A stretch of DNA of 64,000 nt. It comes from Ga0077536 sp035325705 (GTDB lineage Bacteria; Pseudomonadota; Gammaproteobacteria; Ga0077536). Below the pieces are notes generated by a model. It did no database searches, had not been told where the DNA came from, and saw only the letters and a list, made by a program, of their open reading frames with translations. Shown piece by piece: positions 9,583 through 17,397 of this stretch (positions are counted from its first letter, which is position 1; each line of letters starts with the position of its first letter). The position numbers and the translations under genes are program-made. The stretch lies in the NCBI GenBank assembly GCA_035325705.1, contig DAOKZI010000009.1, positions 97,081 to 161,080 of the forward strand, in the 5' to 3' direction.

Positions 9583-9625
9583 CGAACCCCGGATTCGCTG
9601 CGCTTGTCCGGGCTACGAGAGGCGA
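9583..9625. repeat. Single CCCGGAT-family repeat
   Basis: One copy in the reverse orientation (CCCCGGATTCGC...TCCGGGCTACGAG) lies between the transferase gene and the end of the GGDEF-EAL gene, and overlaps the last codons of the latter (stop at 9613-9615). Confidence 0.65.
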
Positions 9626-12045
9626 TCTTCCGTATCTGGATTCACCGGCCGCACCGTGTCCAGCCTGCTCGCGAGCAGGTCCGCGACGCCCGCTTCGCCG
9701 AACAGCCAGCCCTGACCATAGTCGCAGGCCATCAGCCGCAGCAGCTCGCGCTGGCGCTCGGTCTCGATGCCTTCGGCGGTGACGGTGACGCCGAGGCTGC
9801 GCGCCATCGATACGATGGCGCCGACGATCGCGACGTCGCTCGCGCTGTCGGGCAGATCGGCGATCAGGCTGCGATCGATCTTCAGCGCGTCCAGCGGCAG
9901 ATGCTTCAACAAGCCCAGCGCCGAGAAGCCGGCACCGAAGTCGTCGATCGCGATGCGCACGCCGAGCGCCCGCAGCGCGAGCAGGGTCTGGCGGCTCGCG
10001 TCGAGGTGCTGCAGCACGCTCTCGGTGATCTCGACCGTGAGCTCGCCGTCGCGGATCGCGTGCTCGGCGAGGATGCCCTGCACGCGCCGGACGAAATCGC
10101 GTTCGCCGAGCTGGCGCGCGGAGACGTTGACGGCGACCGGCGGCGGCACGAGGCCGGCGGCGCGCCAGGCCGCGATCTGCGCGCAGGCCGCGCGCAGCAC
10201 CCAGTCGCCCAATGCATTGATCGTCGCGCCTTCCTCCGCGACCGGGATGAAGCGGTTCGGTGCGATCGCGCCGAGCTCGGCGTCGTGCCAGCGCAGCAGC
10301 GCCTCGACGCTCGCGATCCGGCCGTCGGCGAGATCCACGATCGGCTGGTAGTGGAGCTCGAGCCGGTCGTGCTCCAGCGCGCGGCGCAGGCCCTGCTCGA
10401 TGTTGAGCCGCTCGCGCACGCGCTCGGTCATGTAGGGATGGAAATGTAGCGCGCAATTGCGGCCCGACAGCTTCGCTTCGTACATCGCGGAGTCGCTCGC
10501 CTTGATCAGCGCCGCGGCGTCCTCGCCGTGATCCGGAAAGAGCGCGATGCCGATGCTCGCCGAGATCGAGATCTCCTGGCCGCCGACGACCAGCGGCCGC
10601 CTGATCTCGCGCAGCACGTGCTCGGCGAGCGCGTCGACGGCCGCGATCGGGCCGAGGTCGGGCACGATGACGACGAACTCGTCGCCGCCGAAGCGGGCGA
10701 GCACATCGTTCGGGCGGATGCAGCGTCCGAGACGCTCGGCGATCGCCTTGAGCCCCGCATCGCCGTGCACGTGGCCCAGGGTGTCGTTGATCAGCTTGAA
10801 GCCGTCGAGATCGACGAACAGCAGAGCCAGCCTGCGCTCGGCGCGGCGCGCGGCCTCGAGCTCGGTCTGCAATCGCTCGTCGAGCGTGCGGCGATTGCCG
10901 AGCCCGGTCAGCGCGTCGTGGTAGGCGAGGAAATTCAGCTCGCCCTGCATGCGGCGCAGCGCGCTGAAGTCGTTCAGGATCAGCACGTAGTGCGTGATCC
11001 TGCCGGCCGCGTCGCGGACGATGCAGTGCTGCTGCCAGGCGAGGAAGATCTGGCCGTCGGCGCGCAGATAGGCGGCCTCTCCCTGCCACTGCTCGGGATC
11101 GGGCCGGCCGTCGGCGTCGCGATCGTGACGCCGGCGCGTGACGAGGAGCTCGCCCGGCTCACGGCCGAGGACCGACTCGCGATCGTAACCCGTCATGCGC
11201 GCGAACGCAGGATTCGCCGACACGATGCGGCCGGCGGCATCGAGTACGACCAGGCCTTGCACCGAGCTGTCGAAGACGACCTGCGCCTGGCGCAGCTTCT
11301 CTTCGGCGAGCTGGCGCCCGGTGACATCGCGCAGCACGCCGACGAGGCGCACGCCGTCCTCGGGCGTGTCGTAGAGCCGCGCCAGCAGATCGGCCCAGCC
11401 CGTCTCGCGGTTCGCGAAGCGCATGCGCACGGTGCGGCTCACGCTGTGGGCGGCGTCGAGATCCCGCTCGACCGCGACGCGATCGGCCTCGTCGAGGCGA
11501 CCCCAGAAAGCGTCGCGTGCCACCGCCTGCCCGGAGCGCTCCTGACCGATCAGCCACTCGCTGCGACCGTCGACGACGACGATGTCCGAGCCTTCCTCGC
11601 ACTCGAAGACGCCGAGCGAGGCCGCGTCGATCGCGAGCCGCAGGCGTTCCTCGGTGTGCGCGAGCTGGCGCTCGACGACGTGACGCGCGAGCGCCATGCG
11701 CACCGTCGCGCTCAGCTCGCGTAGCTGGAAGGGTTTCACGAGATAGCCGTAAGGCAGGCTCTGCTCGGCGCGCGCCAGGGTCTCTTCGTCGGCATAGGCG
11801 GTGAGGAACACGATCGGTAGCTGCCAGCGTTCGCGTATCGCAGCGGCCGCGACGGTGCCGTCGCTGCCGCCGTCGAGGTGGATGTCCATCAAGACCAGAT
11901 CGGGACGCAAGCGCGCGACTTCATCGATCGCGGTGCTCGCCTCGGAGGCGATGCCGACGACATCGTAGCCCAAGGACTCGAGGCTCAGTTTGAGATCGAG
12001 GGCGACGACTCTTTCGTCCTCGACGATCATGATGCGCTGGTTCAT
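9613..12045 (-). CDS. Receiver-PAS-PAS-GGDEF-EAL cyclic-di-GMP regulator, 810 aa
   Basis: Response regulator with a c-di-GMP output. The N-terminal receiver domain (about 1-120) has the acidic pair in VEDE, the phosphoacceptor in LVLMDIHLDG and the lysine in YLVKPFQ. Two PAS-type sensor regions follow (about 140-380), the second starting QVVFDSSVQGLVVLD. The GGDEF domain (about 390-545) has an intact RFGGDEFV active site. The EAL domain (about 560-800) has an intact EALLRW and TVEITES. Both catalytic motifs look functional, so the protein could make or break c-di-GMP, or one domain could regulate the other. The kinase gene ends 12 bases upstream, so they form one operon and probably a cognate pair. 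Confidence 0.92.
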   Translation of the reverse strand: MNQRIMIVEDERVVALDLKLSLESLGYDVVGIASEASTAIDEVARLRPDLVLMDIHLDGGSDGTVAAAAIRERWQLPIVFLTAYADEETLARAEQSLPYGYLVKPFQLRELSATVRMALARHVVERQLAHTEERLRLAIDAASLGVFECEEGSDIVVVDGRSEWLIGQERSGQAVARDAFWGRLDEADRVAVERDLDAAHSVSRTVRMRFANRETGWADLLARLYDTPEDGVRLVGVLRDVTGRQLAEEKLRQAQVVFDSSVQGLVVLDAAGRIVSANPAFARMTGYDRESVLGREPGELLVTRRRHDRDADGRPDPEQWQGEAAYLRADGQIFLAWQQHCIVRDAAGRITHYVLILNDFSALRRMQGELNFLAYHDALTGLGNRRTLDERLQTELEAARRAERRLALLFVDLDGFKLINDTLGHVHGDAGLKAIAERLGRCIRPNDVLARFGGDEFVVIVPDLGPIAAVDALAEHVLREIRRPLVVGGQEISISASIGIALFPDHGEDAAALIKASDSAMYEAKLSGRNCALHFHPYMTERVRERLNIEQGLRRALEHDRLELHYQPIVDLADGRIASVEALLRWHDAELGAIAPNRFIPVAEEGATINALGDWVLRAACAQIAAWRAAGLVPPPVAVNVSARQLGERDFVRRVQGILAEHAIRDGELTVEITESVLQHLDASRQTLLALRALGVRIAIDDFGAGFSALGLLKHLPLDALKIDRSLIADLPDSASDVAIVGAIVSMARSLGVTVTAEGIETERQRELLRLMACDYGQGWLFGEAGVADLLASRLDTVRPVNPDTEDRLS

Positions 12046-12057
12046 CGCCGGCTCACG

Positions 12058-13428
12058 CTAGGTTGCGAAAAAGAGATCGAAACGGCTGCCCGGTCCACTG
12101 CCGATCCGCAGTTGCGCGCTCATCTGGTCGACCAGCATCGGAATGAGCTGGAAGCCTAGCGAGCGCGTGCGGCCGGGCTCGAGGCCCTCGGGCAGCCCGA
12201 CGCCGTCGTCGACGACGGACAGGCGCACACCGCCGCCGTGCGGGGCGAGCTCGACGTCGATGCGGCCCGCGCGGCGATCGGCGAAGGCGTGCTTGTAGGC
12301 ATTGGTCACGAGCTCAGCGACGAGCAGGCCGCAGGGCACGGCGCGCTGCGCGTCGAGCGCGATCTCGAAGCCGTCGTGATGGAAGGCGAGGCGCACCGCC
12401 GCGCCGACGCCGCCCGTGCTCTCCTGCAACAGGCGCACGAGACGCTGCAGATACTCACTGAGGCTGATGTTCGCGACCTCGCCTTGCTCATAGAGCAGCT
12501 CGTGGATCAGCGCCATCGCGCGGACGCGTAGCTGGCTTTCGGCCAACGCGTGCTGCGCGCCGGCCGGCGCGAGGCGGTGCTGCAGATTGAGCAGGCTGGA
12601 AATCACCTGCAGATTGTTCTTGACGCGGTGATGCACCTCGGCGAGCAGCGCCGTCTTGTCGGCGAGCGCGCGTTCCAGCGCTTCCTGCGCGGCCCGCGTC
12701 GCGCTGATGTCGATGATCGTCGCGATCACTTGCAGCTCGCCGCCGAGCTCGACCGGGTTCAGCGCGATCTCGACCGGAAACACTTCGCCGTTCGCGCGCA
12801 GCGCGTTCAAGGCCTTGCGACCCGCCATGTCACGCGCCCGCGGCGCGGCGAAAAAGGACTGGAACAGCTTGCCGTGGCGTTCGCGGTAGCGCGCCGGGAT
12901 CAGCACGTCGATCGACGCGCCGATCAGACGCTCGCGCGGCGCACCGAACAGCGCCTCGAGCGCGCCGTTGACGAGCGTGATGCGCGCATTGCGATCGACC
13001 AGAGCCGTCGGCCCCGGCGAGCCCTCGACGACTTGGCGAAAGCGCCGCTCGCTGCGGCGGAGCGCGTCGATACCCGCCTTGCGATCGGTGATGTCGACGG
13101 CGGAGGCGACGAGCTGCGCGATCTCGCCCTGCGCGTCGCGCAGCGGCGCGAGCATGAAATCGAGCGCGAGCCGCCCACCCGGCCGCGTCGCGACGGTGAC
13201 GTCGGCCCGGATCACCGCGCCCTGCGCCGCGCGCTCCACGCTCGCCCGCACCCACCGCCGGAGCTCGGCGTCGTGCTGCCACCAAGGACAGTCCCAGAAA
13301 GGACGATGGCGCAGTTCCTCGAGCTCGAACCCGCCGAGATCGAGCGCCGCTCGGTTGGCCTCGAGCAGTCTTCCATCCGGCGCGAGCACCACGACCAGTG
13401 CAAGCACGTTTTCGATCAGTTGCCGCAT
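12058..13428 (-). CDS. PAS-PAS HisKA_2 sensor histidine kinase, 456 aa
   Basis: No membrane segment is visible, so this is probably a cytosolic sensor. Two PAS domains (about 5-120 and 130-245; the second begins RFRQVVEGSPGPTALVD) are followed by the HisKA_2/HWE-like phosphoacceptor box EVHHRVKNNLQVISSLLNLQ near residue 265. An ATPase domain follows with an N-box NAYKHAF and a G-box VVDDGVGLPEG. I prefer the ATG at 13428, with GGGG five bases upstream, over an in-frame GTG at 13449. It sits 12 bases ahead of the receiver-GGDEF-EAL gene, its likely partner. Confidence 0.88.
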   Translation of the reverse strand: MRQLIENVLALVVVLAPDGRLLEANRAALDLGGFELEELRHRPFWDCPWWQHDAELRRWVRASVERAAQGAVIRADVTVATRPGGRLALDFMLAPLRDAQGEIAQLVASAVDITDRKAGIDALRRSERRFRQVVEGSPGPTALVDRNARITLVNGALEALFGAPRERLIGASIDVLIPARYRERHGKLFQSFFAAPRARDMAGRKALNALRANGEVFPVEIALNPVELGGELQVIATIIDISATRAAQEALERALADKTALLAEVHHRVKNNLQVISSLLNLQHRLAPAGAQHALAESQLRVRAMALIHELLYEQGEVANISLSEYLQRLVRLLQESTGGVGAAVRLAFHHDGFEIALDAQRAVPCGLLVAELVTNAYKHAFADRRAGRIDVELAPHGGGVRLSVVDDGVGLPEGLEPGRTRSLGFQLIPMLVDQMSAQLRIGSGPGSRFDLFFAT

Positions 13429-14047
13429 GGCGACCCCGCTTCCCGGCACTCCGAGGCCTGCAGCAAACCTGCTCTTTCACCGCCTCCGGGGAGGCGGTGC
13501 CATGAGTTCGTGCCGGCTTCCACTCTTCGTCATTCCCGTTTGGACGTTCGCACAGGCTCGAATTCGCGGTATGTCGGACAAGCGAGAGTCGGCCCGCTCG
13601 GACCGGCAGCCGCTACGCTTCGTAGCTCGGATGAGCGCGGGGAATCCACCTGCATCGTTCAAACGAACTAGGAAGCTTTCTTCCTTGAAAGGCTGGAGAC
13701 GAGACGAGGTAAACACGACTTATGCGGGGATCGGGAGGAAGCTCGCAGTTCACCCTCTGCCGCGCGCGATCGGCTCATGGCGACTCGAGCGTCACTACGC
13801 ACCTCATCGATTTCGATGCAAGCTTCCGCTCTGCGACTTCGGTCTGGACGCTCGCCCCCACCCTCGCAGGGGCAGGCTCTGCGCGGGCATGATGGCGCGG
13901 GCGTCTACGCCTGGGATCCTGCGGGGACACTCCCTTTTGAGGTTCTCGCACGCCGCGGCATGGAGCCGAAAATCAGATATCCGAGTGTCCCACTGCCTCG
14001 ATCGACGGGATATGCACGCTGCTCCGACGTTCGCGCCAGGCGAGGAT
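13429..14047. other. Intergenic stretch without a convincing gene
   Basis: About 620 bases between the kinase and the hicB remnant. One degraded CCCGGAT-family repeat is at about 13618-13650. Open frames here overlap in several phases without family resemblance, start signals or consistent codon use. I see nothing else that can be supported. Confidence 0.5.
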
Positions 14048-14410
14048 TCAGGCCTCGTTGCGCGCCGTAGCTCGTGTGGACGATTTCCGCGCCGCCTTGC
14101 CGAGGGCGGCCTCTGCCCATTTGTTGAGGCTCGTACCACTCCTCGCGGCTGCCTTCAGGGCGGCCGCATGTACTTCAGGTGCAATGCGCAGCATGACTTT
14201 GCCGCTGGCGGGCTTCTCCGGGGCCGAACCGAGTTTCTTGGAGGCGGCCAGATAATTTTCGATGGCCGCGTGAAAATTGGACTCGAACTCCGCCACCGAC
14301 TCGCCGTGGAAAGAGATGATGTCATCGATGTCCAGGATGCGCCCGACGATGATTTTGTCCTCTGCGCTGCGCTCCGTCCGGGCTACGAGATTTGTAGCCC
14401 GGATGAGCAA
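14048..14410 (-). pseudogene. HicB-family antitoxin remnant, 5' end replaced by a repeat
   Basis: The C-terminal three quarters are a good HicB antitoxin: GRILDIDDIISFHGESVAEF, then EKPASGKVMLRIAPEVHAAALKAA and a ribbon-helix-helix-like tail SLNKWAEAALGK. A normal HicB begins with a short domain of about 15 residues before GR(V/I)L. Here those codons are a copy of the dispersed repeat (bases about 14367-14425), and the only ATG in frame (14410) lies inside that repeat. No hicA-like toxin gene is present on either side. I infer a broken or rebuilt antitoxin orphan; a low-level product from the repeat-borne ATG is not excluded. Confidence 0.7.
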
Positions 14411-14730
14411 CGCGAATCCGGGATCGGGCGGTGGTCGACGCGTATTCGTTTCGAGTGAGCCTCGCGTGGCGAAGGAAGCCGCGCAAATCGGTCGTGCCGA
14501 ACCCCGGATTCGCTACGCTCATCCGGGCTACGAAGAAATTCATAGCCCGCAAAAAGCGCAGCGGAATGCGGGATCGGGCAGCAACGATTGCGCCGCGCTC
14601 CTTCCAGGCTGCAATATTTTGTACGAGGTTGAAATGCTTGAGGATCCCGGGTTACGCGCTGTGCGCTCCACCCGGGCTACGAAGACGTCTCGTAGCCCGG
14701 GTGCAGCATAGCGAAACCCGGGATCCGAAG
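14360..14730. repeat. Dense cluster of CCCGGAT-family repeats
   Basis: At least five copies in both orientations: about 14367-14390 (reverse) abutting 14393-14425 (forward), 14500-14535 (reverse), 14543-14577 (forward), 14644-14685 (reverse) and 14690-14722 (forward). The cluster fills the space between the hicB remnant and the end of the cytochrome cluster at 14745 and may act as its terminator. Confidence 0.75.
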
Positions 14731-14744
14731 GATCGATAACTCGA

Positions 14745-16430
14745 TCAGCGCTCGACGCGCGCTTCCTGCGCGCGATGGAACTCGTGGCAGGTGATGCAGG
14801 TCGAGGCGAGCTGGCCTTCGCCGGCGTTCGCGCCGCCGTGGCATTCTCGGCAGGTCTCGATGCCGGGGATGTTGATGTCGGCGCTGGTCTGCGACTGCGC
14901 GACTTTCGCATGGCAGTCCTTGCAGGGCTGCGTCGCGTGCTGCTGGTGGCTGAACTTCGATTTCGGGAACCACGCGTGCGGGATGTTCACGGGCGCGAGC
15001 TTCCAGGCGTCGGCGCCTGCGCCCTGCCCGGTCGGCTCGGTCTTGTGGCAGACGCCGCAGGTCGTGTAGCCGAGCATTTCTGAAGTCGCCGTCGCCGACA
15101 TCCGTCGCGCCCAGGCCAGCGCGTCCTCGCGCTGCCGCTCGCTCAGCGCCTGGCCCGGCCGCCGTCGCAGTTGCACGACTTCCGGCGCGAGATCGTTCGG
15201 ATAGCCGCCGCGCAGTGCCCAGGCCGCGAAGTAGTCGTCGATTGCATTCAGCGCGGCCCGCAGATCGCCGTGCGGCGCTTCGCGCTCGAGGTCGCCCGGG
15301 ATGTTCAGGCGGTGGCACTCGTGACACTGCTGCTCGAAGGACACGGGTTTCATCAGCCCGCCGCCCGGCTCGGAACGGTGGCAGTCGGCGCAGCCGAGCC
15401 TCACGTCGCCGCGCGTCGGGCTGCGTATGCCTTCGGGCTTCAAATGTGCGTCGTGCGGGAATTCGAGGTTCGGCTCTTCCTTCAGCTCGGCCCGGTTGTC
15501 GAGCGAAAGGCGCAGCTCGAGTCTCTTGTCGCCGACCTGGCGCAGGATCGTCGGCCGGAACTGCGGATGATCGTCGCCGAAGTGCGCGGCGTTTTCGAGC
15601 TTCGTCTCGGCCGCGACGTCCTCGAGGTCCGCGTGACAGCGCACGCAGAGCTTCTCGTCGTGCCGCACGATCGAGGCCTTGCCGGTGTGTTCGTGGTGAC
15701 AGCTTCCGCAGCGAAAATCGGCGAACAGGCCGGCGTCGAGAAACTGCTGCTCGACGTGGTGCGGCGTCTGCGCGTGGCAGGCGAGGCAGGCGGCGTTCCT
15801 CGTCGGCATGAAAGGCGTCGTGTGGCAGGCCTCGCAGCGCTGCGCGATGTGCGCGTGCGCCTGGCTGATCGCGCCCGAGGACCAGGCGCGATCGGAAGGC
15901 ACCAACGGCAGCTTGCGCAGCAGGTGGCCGACCGGCGTCACCACGGCGGACAGCAGAGGCACCAGCAGGAACAGCACCGCGATCGTCGCGGCGAGCCCCA
16001 GGGCCCACGGCCGCTTGCGCAGGCCCGCCGCGGCCAGCGACTGCCGCGAGCGCTTCAGCAGCGCGTCTTCCATCTCGCGGCCCTTGGCCGCGCCGTCCTC
16101 GGCGACGTCGACGACGAGGTCGACACCCGGCGCGCTCGCGCACTCGAGCACGAAGCTGCCGATCTCGATGCGATCGCCGGCGGCAACGATCGCGCTCTGC
16201 ACGGTGCTGCCGTTGTAGCGGAAGCCGCTCGCGATACCGGTCTGCAGCCGGATGCGGCCATCGGGCGTCTCGACGAGCTCGGCGTGCGCGAGGGCGACGC
16301 GCAGGTTCGGCAAGTGGATGTCCTGATCCGTGCCGCGGCCGAGCGTGAAGCGCACGCCGCTCAGCAGGCGATCGTGATGCGTCGCGCCGCCCTTGGTCTT
16401 GCGCGTGATGTGTCGGACGAGCAGGCGCAC
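14745..16430 (-). CDS. FHA-domain decaheme c-type cytochrome, membrane anchored, 561 aa
   Basis: Three parts. Residues about 8-100 are an FHA-like domain (FTLGRGTDQDIHLPN). The usual serine of the S-x-x-H phosphothreonine site is not seen (VALAHAEL), so peptide binding may be lost. Residues about 142-163 are one hydrophobic span. Beyond it lie ten CXXCH haem c sites in the order CEACH, CLACH, CGSCH, CVRCH, CADCH, CHECH, CGVCH, CKDCH, CRECH, CITCH. The topology implied is FHA inside, haems in the periplasm. GTG start at 16430, six bases after the stop of the membrane protein gene. It is the last gene of the electron-transfer cluster and would accept electrons from the membrane module. I know no characterised protein with this combination. 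Confidence 0.85.
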   Translation of the reverse strand: MRLLVRHITRKTKGGATHHDRLLSGVRFTLGRGTDQDIHLPNLRVALAHAELVETPDGRIRLQTGIASGFRYNGSTVQSAIVAAGDRIEIGSFVLECASAPGVDLVVDVAEDGAAKGREMEDALLKRSRQSLAAAGLRKRPWALGLAATIAVLFLLVPLLSAVVTPVGHLLRKLPLVPSDRAWSSGAISQAHAHIAQRCEACHTTPFMPTRNAACLACHAQTPHHVEQQFLDAGLFADFRCGSCHHEHTGKASIVRHDEKLCVRCHADLEDVAAETKLENAAHFGDDHPQFRPTILRQVGDKRLELRLSLDNRAELKEEPNLEFPHDAHLKPEGIRSPTRGDVRLGCADCHRSEPGGGLMKPVSFEQQCHECHRLNIPGDLEREAPHGDLRAALNAIDDYFAAWALRGGYPNDLAPEVVQLRRRPGQALSERQREDALAWARRMSATATSEMLGYTTCGVCHKTEPTGQGAGADAWKLAPVNIPHAWFPKSKFSHQQHATQPCKDCHAKVAQSQTSADINIPGIETCRECHGGANAGEGQLASTCITCHEFHRAQEARVER

Positions 16431-16436
16431 GGCCGG

Positions 16437-17372
16437 CTACCAGTAGAAGAACACGGACACGATGTGGATCGAGAGCGCCACCAGCAGGCCGACCGTCAGC
16501 GGCACGTGGGCATAGAGCCAGCACTGCAGCCGCGCCTGGTACTGGATGTCGCGCTGTGCGCGCTCGACCAGCGCGCGCTTGCGCGTAATCAGATCGAACA
16601 GGCGGCGGACCCTCTCGAGCCGCTCCGGGCCGGCGCCGTCGGACATCACCTGGCCGGCGAGGAAACCGATCGCGGTCATCTCCGTGTCCCGGACCTCGCT
16701 CAAATCCGGCACTTCGCGCGCGATGCGCGCTTCGATCTTGCGACGCACTTCGTCGAGGCCCTGCGACAGCTTCTGGCTCGCCGAGCGGCGCGCCGGATCG
16801 CCGAATAGCTGCTCGAGCACCGGGCCGCCGAGCACCGTTTCCTCGATCGAGCGCAACACCACCTGGTGCGCTTCCTGGCTGACCCGATCGGCGAGCTGCA
16901 GGCATTCGCGATCGAGCTCCGCGATCTCCGCGATCATCTGCTCGCGCGTCATGCCGCCGCGATTCGCCGTCATCGCGCTCGGGTAGGCGACGTAGGTGTA
17001 GAGCCCGTAGAAGCCCGTGACGACGACGAGCCAGGTCAAGGCATAGGCGAGCGTGTGCACGTTCCAGCCGAGCTGGAAGCCGCTGTGCAGGGTCGTGACG
17101 ACGAGCAGCGCGCCGCCGAGATAGACGTGCGCCGACAGCCAGGCCGACACCAGCGTCGTGTTGCCGCCGTAGCGGCGCTTGCGCACGCCGAACCAGGCGA
17201 GCCAGCCGATCAGCGCGGCGCCGATCGTGCCCAGCGTGTAGCCGAGCCAGGTGCCGCCGTTCGGCGGATCGACGGGCTGGTGCAGCGCATAGGCGAGGAT
17301 CGCGAGCGCGCAGAGGCCCAATGCGAGCTTCAGATAGAAGAAGTTGCGGTAGCTGACGAAGGACTCGTGCAT
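16437..17372 (-). CDS. Integral membrane protein, predicted di-haem b electron carrier, 311 aa
   Basis: About five transmembrane helices: roughly 11-30, 42-61, 78-98 and 105-128, then a long charged coiled-coil insert (about 145-275), then a last helix 284-308. Histidines are spaced H82-x13-H96 and H289-x13-H303, plus H106. Two helices each with an H-x13-H pair is the bis-haem b pattern of ferric-reductase/NADPH-oxidase membrane domains. I infer a quinone- or flavoprotein-linked trans-membrane electron carrier; the haems themselves are not proven. It lies between the FAD/Fe-S protein (25 bases upstream) and the FHA-decaheme protein (6 bases downstream), matching a relay from cytoplasm to periplasm. 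Confidence 0.65.
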   Translation of the reverse strand: MHESFVSYRNFFYLKLALGLCALAILAYALHQPVDPPNGGTWLGYTLGTIGAALIGWLAWFGVRKRRYGGNTTLVSAWLSAHVYLGGALLVVTTLHSGFQLGWNVHTLAYALTWLVVVTGFYGLYTYVAYPSAMTANRGGMTREQMIAEIAELDRECLQLADRVSQEAHQVVLRSIEETVLGGPVLEQLFGDPARRSASQKLSQGLDEVRRKIEARIAREVPDLSEVRDTEMTAIGFLAGQVMSDGAGPERLERVRRLFDLITRKRALVERAQRDIQYQARLQCWLYAHVPLTVGLLVALSIHIVSVFFYW

Positions 17373-17397
17373 GGCGGCGATCAGGCGAAGGCGGCGC

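Noticed and set aside
8264..11089. One long minus-strand frame of 941 codons joining the transferase to upstream sequence
   Set aside because: Only the last 416 codons are a real protein. The upstream part is out of frame with the conserved GGDEF-EAL gene that covers the same bases.
13450..14047. Several 70-110 codon frames in the spacer before hicB
   Set aside because: They overlap one another in different phases, lack ribosome sites and look like no known protein.
12968..14458. Plus-strand frame of 496 codons over the kinase 5' end and hicB
   Set aside because: Antisense to two recognised genes, repeat-derived in part, and without any family features.
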